Assembly (NCBI RefSeq): GCF_024256385.1
Contig: NZ_JAMLFW010000001.1
Coordinates: 2,852,001-2,916,000, forward strand
DNA from: Anatilimnocola floriformis
GTDB taxonomy: Bacteria > Planctomycetota > Planctomycetia > Pirellulales > Pirellulaceae
Length of the DNA: 64,000 nt
Reading direction: 5' to 3'
Positions 61,101 through 64,000 of the stretch are shown here, in pieces. A program made the translations under genes and the position numbers. The notes under the pieces are model-generated. The model had not been told where the DNA came from, searched no databases, and worked only from the letters and a program-made list of their open reading frames with translations. Every line of letters starts with the position of its first letter. Position 1 is the stretch's first letter.

Positions 61101-62495
61101 CTACTCTGCGGTGATCTGCAGTTGCGGTTTGGGATAGCGATCGCGATGCGCGGCCCACCAGCCGCGCCACTCGTCGAGGGCCTTGGCTTGATCGTCGTTG
61201 GGTTTTTCTTGCCAGGCGTTGGGGCCGAGATTCATGTCGAGCGCGGTCAGCCGATGGAGCGCGACGGCGGCTTGGCGGCGGACGGAGGCATCGGGATTCT
61301 CGAGCAAGTCGATCAAATCGGGAATGAGCCAGACGGGCGCAAGATCGGCGACAATCTCCATCGCCGCCGAACGCCGCGTGGGATCCTTTTCACCGAGTGG
61401 CGATTGAATGAAACGGACCAGCGGCAACACGCCGTACTCGCCCAGCGAGCGAATCTCTTGTTCGTAGAGCGTGGCGATCTTCGACTGGCCGATCTGCGCG
61501 AGGAGCGCATCGACCCGATGCTTCAACTCGGCGTCGTCAGGACCGCGACGCATCATTAGCGGTTGCATCCAGCGAGTCGACAACATCGGATCGACATGCC
61601 GCACCGGCTTGATTTCGCCGCCGGAAATTTCCGCCACCTGCCCCGGATTCAAACGCTGCTCTCCCGCCGTCGTGCGAAGATTGATTTCCCCTTCCGCATT
61701 CACCACCTGCACTTCGCCCGCGGGTTGAATGCCGGTCATCACGCAGGAGGGTCCGACGCACCACATGGTTGGCAGGTCCGATTTCTTCTGCTGATTGTTG
61801 GCGGGATTGGTGACACGCACTTCAAGCTGCGTTTCGCGAGGCGAACGGCACCAGACTTGGCCTTGCGATAACTCAATCGAACTGCTGCCGCGCAGCGTCA
61901 CTTCGGTTTGATCGTTGAGGCGAATCACACAGCCGTCGCCGGTTTGCAACTCGCAGCGCACATCGGCAGTCGTTCGTACGCGCGAATCAGTCGGGCAAGC
62001 AAAGTAATTGATTTTGTTTTTGGAAATAGGCACCCAGTTCTGCTGCTGCTGATCGAACATTTCGACCGTTCCCGTCGCGGCGACCAAATGCGCGACCGGA
62101 GCCGGAGCGGGAATGGGCTGAGCGATCGACGGCGCTGGATCGTTCTTTTTCTCAGGCCGCGGCAGCACCAGCAGTGCCAACAAGAATCCTGCCACTAGTG
62201 TTAGCAATGGCGTGAGCCAGGTGCTCCACGCGATCGTGCGCGCGGCAACTGCTGGCGCAATCGTCGTTGTCGAGAGGCGTTCCATCACGCGCTCCGCGAC
62301 TCGCGCTGCAGCTTGCGGTTCGGCGAGCGCGGTTTTCAGTAGCGGCAAATCTTGGGTCTCGGCGTTTTCGCGTTCGAGCAGCGCGAGGCAATCGGCGCAT
62401 TGATTCAAATGCGTTTCGAGCGCGCGGGAGACCGTCTCGTCGGTTTCGCCCGCGAGCCAGGCCTGCAACTGAGATTGAAACTCTGCACAGTTCAT
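61101..62495 (-). CDS. Anti-sigma factor with zinc finger, FecR-like and HEAT-like domains
   Basis: 464 residues. The N-terminal zinc-finger anti-sigma domain has Cys3, His29, Cys33 and Cys36 (HLNQCADC). One membrane helix at about 87-109 (STWLTPLLTLVAGFLLALLVL) is followed by a FecR-like domain (about 140-285: RVRTTADVRCELQTGDGCVIRLNDQTEVTLRGSSSIELSQGQVWCR and INLRTTAGEQRLNPGQVAEI) and a HEAT-like C-terminus (about 330-430: PTRRSAAMEIVADLAP, NPDASVRRQAAVALHRLTALD). It overlaps the sigma gene by ATGA, so the two are made together. Predicted to hold the sigma factor at the membrane and release it on an external signal. FecR plus HEAT outside the membrane is an unusual sensor layout. Confidence 0.9.
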   Translation of the reverse strand: MNCAEFQSQLQAWLAGETDETVSRALETHLNQCADCLALLERENAETQDLPLLKTALAEPQAAARVAERVMERLSTTTIAPAVAARTIAWSTWLTPLLTLVAGFLLALLVLPRPEKKNDPAPSIAQPIPAPAPVAHLVAATGTVEMFDQQQQNWVPISKNKINYFACPTDSRVRTTADVRCELQTGDGCVIRLNDQTEVTLRGSSSIELSQGQVWCRSPRETQLEVRVTNPANNQQKKSDLPTMWCVGPSCVMTGIQPAGEVQVVNAEGEINLRTTAGEQRLNPGQVAEISGGEIKPVRHVDPMLSTRWMQPLMMRRGPDDAELKHRVDALLAQIGQSKIATLYEQEIRSLGEYGVLPLVRFIQSPLGEKDPTRRSAAMEIVADLAPVWLIPDLIDLLENPDASVRRQAAVALHRLTALDMNLGPNAWQEKPNDDQAKALDEWRGWWAAHRDRYPKPQLQITAE

Positions 62496-63082
62496 CGCAA
62501 CTCTTTACCCAAGTTCGCCACCGCTCCCAATCGTTCGCGCAACATCGCGCGGCCCTTGGTCAAACGCAAATTGATCGTTGCCCGCGAGGTTCCCTGCAAC
62601 TCCGCGAGTTCCTGATAGGTCAATCGCTCGCAGTAATACAGCCACAACGTTTCGCGATACGCTTCCGGCAACTCAGCAACCGCGGCCCGCAACCGCTCGC
62701 ACTCTTCGCGCCGCTCAGCCACCGTTTCGGCTGTTTCGCCGTGGCCTGGCGGATCGAAAACTCCCGCGCCGTTATCGAGCACCGAAAACGGTTGCTGTCC
62801 GGTTTGCTTTGCCTTCCGCCAATCGAGACAAGCCCGCACGGCAATGCCGCGGAGCCACGGCCCGAATTTGTTTTGATCGGTGAGCGTCGCCAGTGCCTGA
62901 AACGCCCGGACGAGCGACTCCTGCGCGAGGTCCTCGGCCATGTGCCCTCGTCCCGTATGCGACCGACAAACCGCGAGGATGGGCGCAGACCAGCGGCGGA
63001 CCAACTCGGCGTAACTCGCCAAACGGCCGGCAAGCGTCTGGCGGACCAGTTCGCCGTCGGTAATGTCGCAATAATCCTGCAA
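62492..63082 (-). CDS. ECF-type RNA polymerase sigma factor
   Basis: About 196 residues. Region 2: LASYAELVRRWSAPILAVCRSHTGRGHMAEDLAQESLVRAFQALATL...FGPWLRGIAVRACLDWRK. Region 4: LRAAVAELPEAYRETLWLYYCERLTYQELAELQGTSRATINLRLTKGRAMLRERL, with a helix-turn-helix. The frame has no ATG at a sensible site. TTG at 63082 has GGAG 10 nt upstream and gives the usual ECF length; another TTG at 63133 would add 17 Trp/Arg-rich residues. Low start efficiency from TTG may keep the level low. ATGA overlap with its anti-sigma gene. Targets unknown; the secreted-protein gene starting at 63734 is divergent. Confidence 0.9.
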   Translation of the reverse strand: MQDYCDITDGELVRQTLAGRLASYAELVRRWSAPILAVCRSHTGRGHMAEDLAQESLVRAFQALATLTDQNKFGPWLRGIAVRACLDWRKAKQTGQQPFSVLDNGAGVFDPPGHGETAETVAERREECERLRAAVAELPEAYRETLWLYYCERLTYQELAELQGTSRATINLRLTKGRAMLRERLGAVANLGKELR

Positions 63083-63733
63083 GCGGTCGATTCTCCGCCA
63101 GGCCCACCTCGGCGCGTTTCTCCCAGGCCACAACCTGCTGCGTCATTCTAAAGACGAGTGAGCGGTGAATGGTAATAGTCAGAATTTGCAGCCGGGAGCC
63201 TCGCCCGCCTTGCGCTCCTGGTGGACGTTGGACCTGAGTTGTCCGAGCGCCGGGAATAATGAGAGACATCCCTAACTCGGGCGCGAGGTACGCGCGGCTG
63301 GAGCTAATGACTGCTGCGCGGATCGAAACTCAGAGCGATGAGAGGACGGGTGATCGAATGTTTGTCGCGAGCGATCAGGAGGTTATAGGAGCGGCCGAGA
63401 GGGGTTATACGAGGGTATATCGGTGTGATAATGCGTTATTGGACGATCGCCAGAACTTAACGCGCAAGTCGTTTCTAGAAAACACGTTAGGTATTCTTTC
63501 TAGCCAATCAAATTCGGGCGCGCTGTTATAATATTTTCAGGCGTCTTTGGCGTAAGTCCTTTAGCGGTAAAGCTTTTCACCGAAAACAAAATTGCCTGAG
63601 GTGTTATAAATCCATCGGCTGAAATGGGGGCAAAGGCTGGCGATTGCTGGCTTATTAACTTCGGCGGGTCGGTCTACTTCCTCCCAGGGAAAGTTTCGCG
63701 GTTCGAAGGGTGGGCAATCACAGGAGTGCGAAC
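63083..63733. other. Long intergenic region between sigma gene and right-edge gene
   Basis: About 650 bp between divergent starts. The part near 63130-63300 shows only weak frames without family features. From 63400 on it is AT-richer, with ATAA-TGCG-TTAT near 63428 and the shared leader element from 63527. No RNA gene was recognised. Confidence 0.5.
63527..63660 (+). promoter_or_regulatory. TATAAT box and shared leader element
   Basis: TATAAT at 63527-63532 is a candidate -10 box. GGCGTAAGTC follows at 63549-63558, then hairpin CTTTA-GCGG-TAAAG (63559-63572), then CTTTTCACCGAAAACAAAA. The block resembles the one at 13469, including a later ATTGCTGGC in both. It lies about 185 bp before the ATG at 63734. 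Confidence 0.4.
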
Positions 63734-64000
63734 ATGAAACGCTGGGTGCTAGGGGGATTGGGAGTCGTGTTGCTGGGGGCGATGGTCTGGTCGTTCAGCG
63801 GAGCGGCGGAGAGCGTCTTGCCGAGTCGCAATTCCACGCCGAACGACGGCCGGGCGGCGAACCTGGGAGATGATCCGCTCGTCGTGCATGAGTGGGGGAC
63901 GTTCACCAGCTACTCGGGCTCCGATGGTGGGCGGCTGGAGTTTCGGCCGTTGTTCGACGACGACCTGCCTCACTTTGTGCAAGACCGGAGCACGGGTTCG
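63734..64000 (+). CDS. HEWGTF-type secreted protein (3' part beyond window)
   Basis: 89 residues of an open frame that runs off the right edge. AGGAG lies 7 nt before the ATG. The N-terminus is a signal or anchor (WVLGGLGVVLLGAMVWSFSGAA). It is followed by VVHEWGTFTSYSGSDGGRLEFRPL and DDDLPHFVQDR. VHEWGTFTS..GSDG is a recurrent conserved start of large secreted proteins of unknown function in planctomycetes and some other bacteria. Nothing can be said about the rest. It carries the shared leader element upstream and is divergent from the ECF sigma operon. Confidence 0.8.
   Translation, partial: MKRWVLGGLGVVLLGAMVWSFSGAAESVLPSRNSTPNDGRAANLGDDPLVVHEWGTFTSYSGSDGGRLEFRPLFDDDLPHFVQDRSTGS

Noticed and set aside
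62772-63269. Frame with an ATG at 63146 (MTQQVVAWEKRAEV) as the sigma start
   Set aside because: It is in a different frame from the sigma regions and would need a frameshift; a TTG start in frame explains the gene more simply.
63259-63531. 90-residue plus frame in the right intergenic region
   Set aside because: No family features; it overlaps the TATAAT box and leads into the shared leader element, so it is more likely non-coding.
20772-64000. CRISPR arrays, tRNA or rRNA genes, integrases, insertion sequences
   Set aside because: None recognised by eye. The tandem repeats are coding repeats in the giant genes, and the short palindromes are dispersed elements rather than spaced arrays.

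Overview
The window looks like a chromosomal segment of a Planctomycetota bacterium, probably of the Pirellulales type. The main evidence is several gene families found mostly or only in that phylum: DUF1592/DUF1587 with DUF1552, DUF1549/DUF1553 with DUF1501, two DUF1559 pseudopilin-like proteins with H-X9-DG tails, a small NPYESP membrane protein, and very large repeat proteins that start with a basic segment and a LEPR-XLL-like motif. Genus cannot be settled from the sequence. No rRNA, tRNA, CRISPR array, integrase or insertion sequence was recognised.

Left part (1-13 kb): a DUF1592-type protein cut by the window edge, then a 3292-residue secreted protein built from DNRLRE, DUF11, cadherin, cohesin, dockerin, Calx-beta-like and RTX calcium-binding modules, then a DUF1559 gene overlapping a 58-residue lipoprotein gene. 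From 13.7 to 16.7 kb are a Kelch protein, a DUF4198-like secreted protein, a small unknown gene and an isoprenylcysteine-type methyltransferase. From 16.7 to 20.5 kb is a DUF1592-DUF1552 pair joined by a GTGA overlap.

Middle (20.7-35.4 kb): rho, then rpiB with a fused gene upstream of it (a degenerate Sua5/YrdC domain joined to a low-molecular-weight phosphatase carrying the YwlE-type arginine phosphatase signature). This order matches ywlC-ywlE-ywlF of Bacillus. A TolQ/ExbB - TolR/ExbD - membrane-anchored squalene-cyclase-like toroid operon follows, then a DUF1549/DUF1553 - DUF1501 - WD40 operon divergent from a GntR/LacI hybrid regulator, then a small membrane protein and a PQQ-type beta-propeller protein.

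Right part (35.4-64 kb): an animal-type haem peroxidase with the LEPR-like N-terminus, and a 5095-residue autotransporter-like beta-strand repeat protein that takes up 15.3 kb. After these come an NHL propeller protein, a 2-Cys peroxiredoxin, a small HExxH membrane protein, an OprP-type porin, a three-gene DUF1559 operon behind twin TGCAAT-N3-ATTGCA palindromes, an ECF sigma/anti-sigma pair with FecR and HEAT domains, and the start of a HEWGTF-type secreted protein.

Much of the window therefore encodes the cell surface and periplasm: adhesion or matrix-like giants, oxidative enzymes, propellers, a porin and pseudopilins. The most noteworthy signals are the Sua5-like/arginine phosphatase fusion, a leader element shared by two distant genes with a covarying hairpin, the twin operator-like palindromes, the Tol-like operon with a toroid, and two families of REPIN-like inverted repeats.
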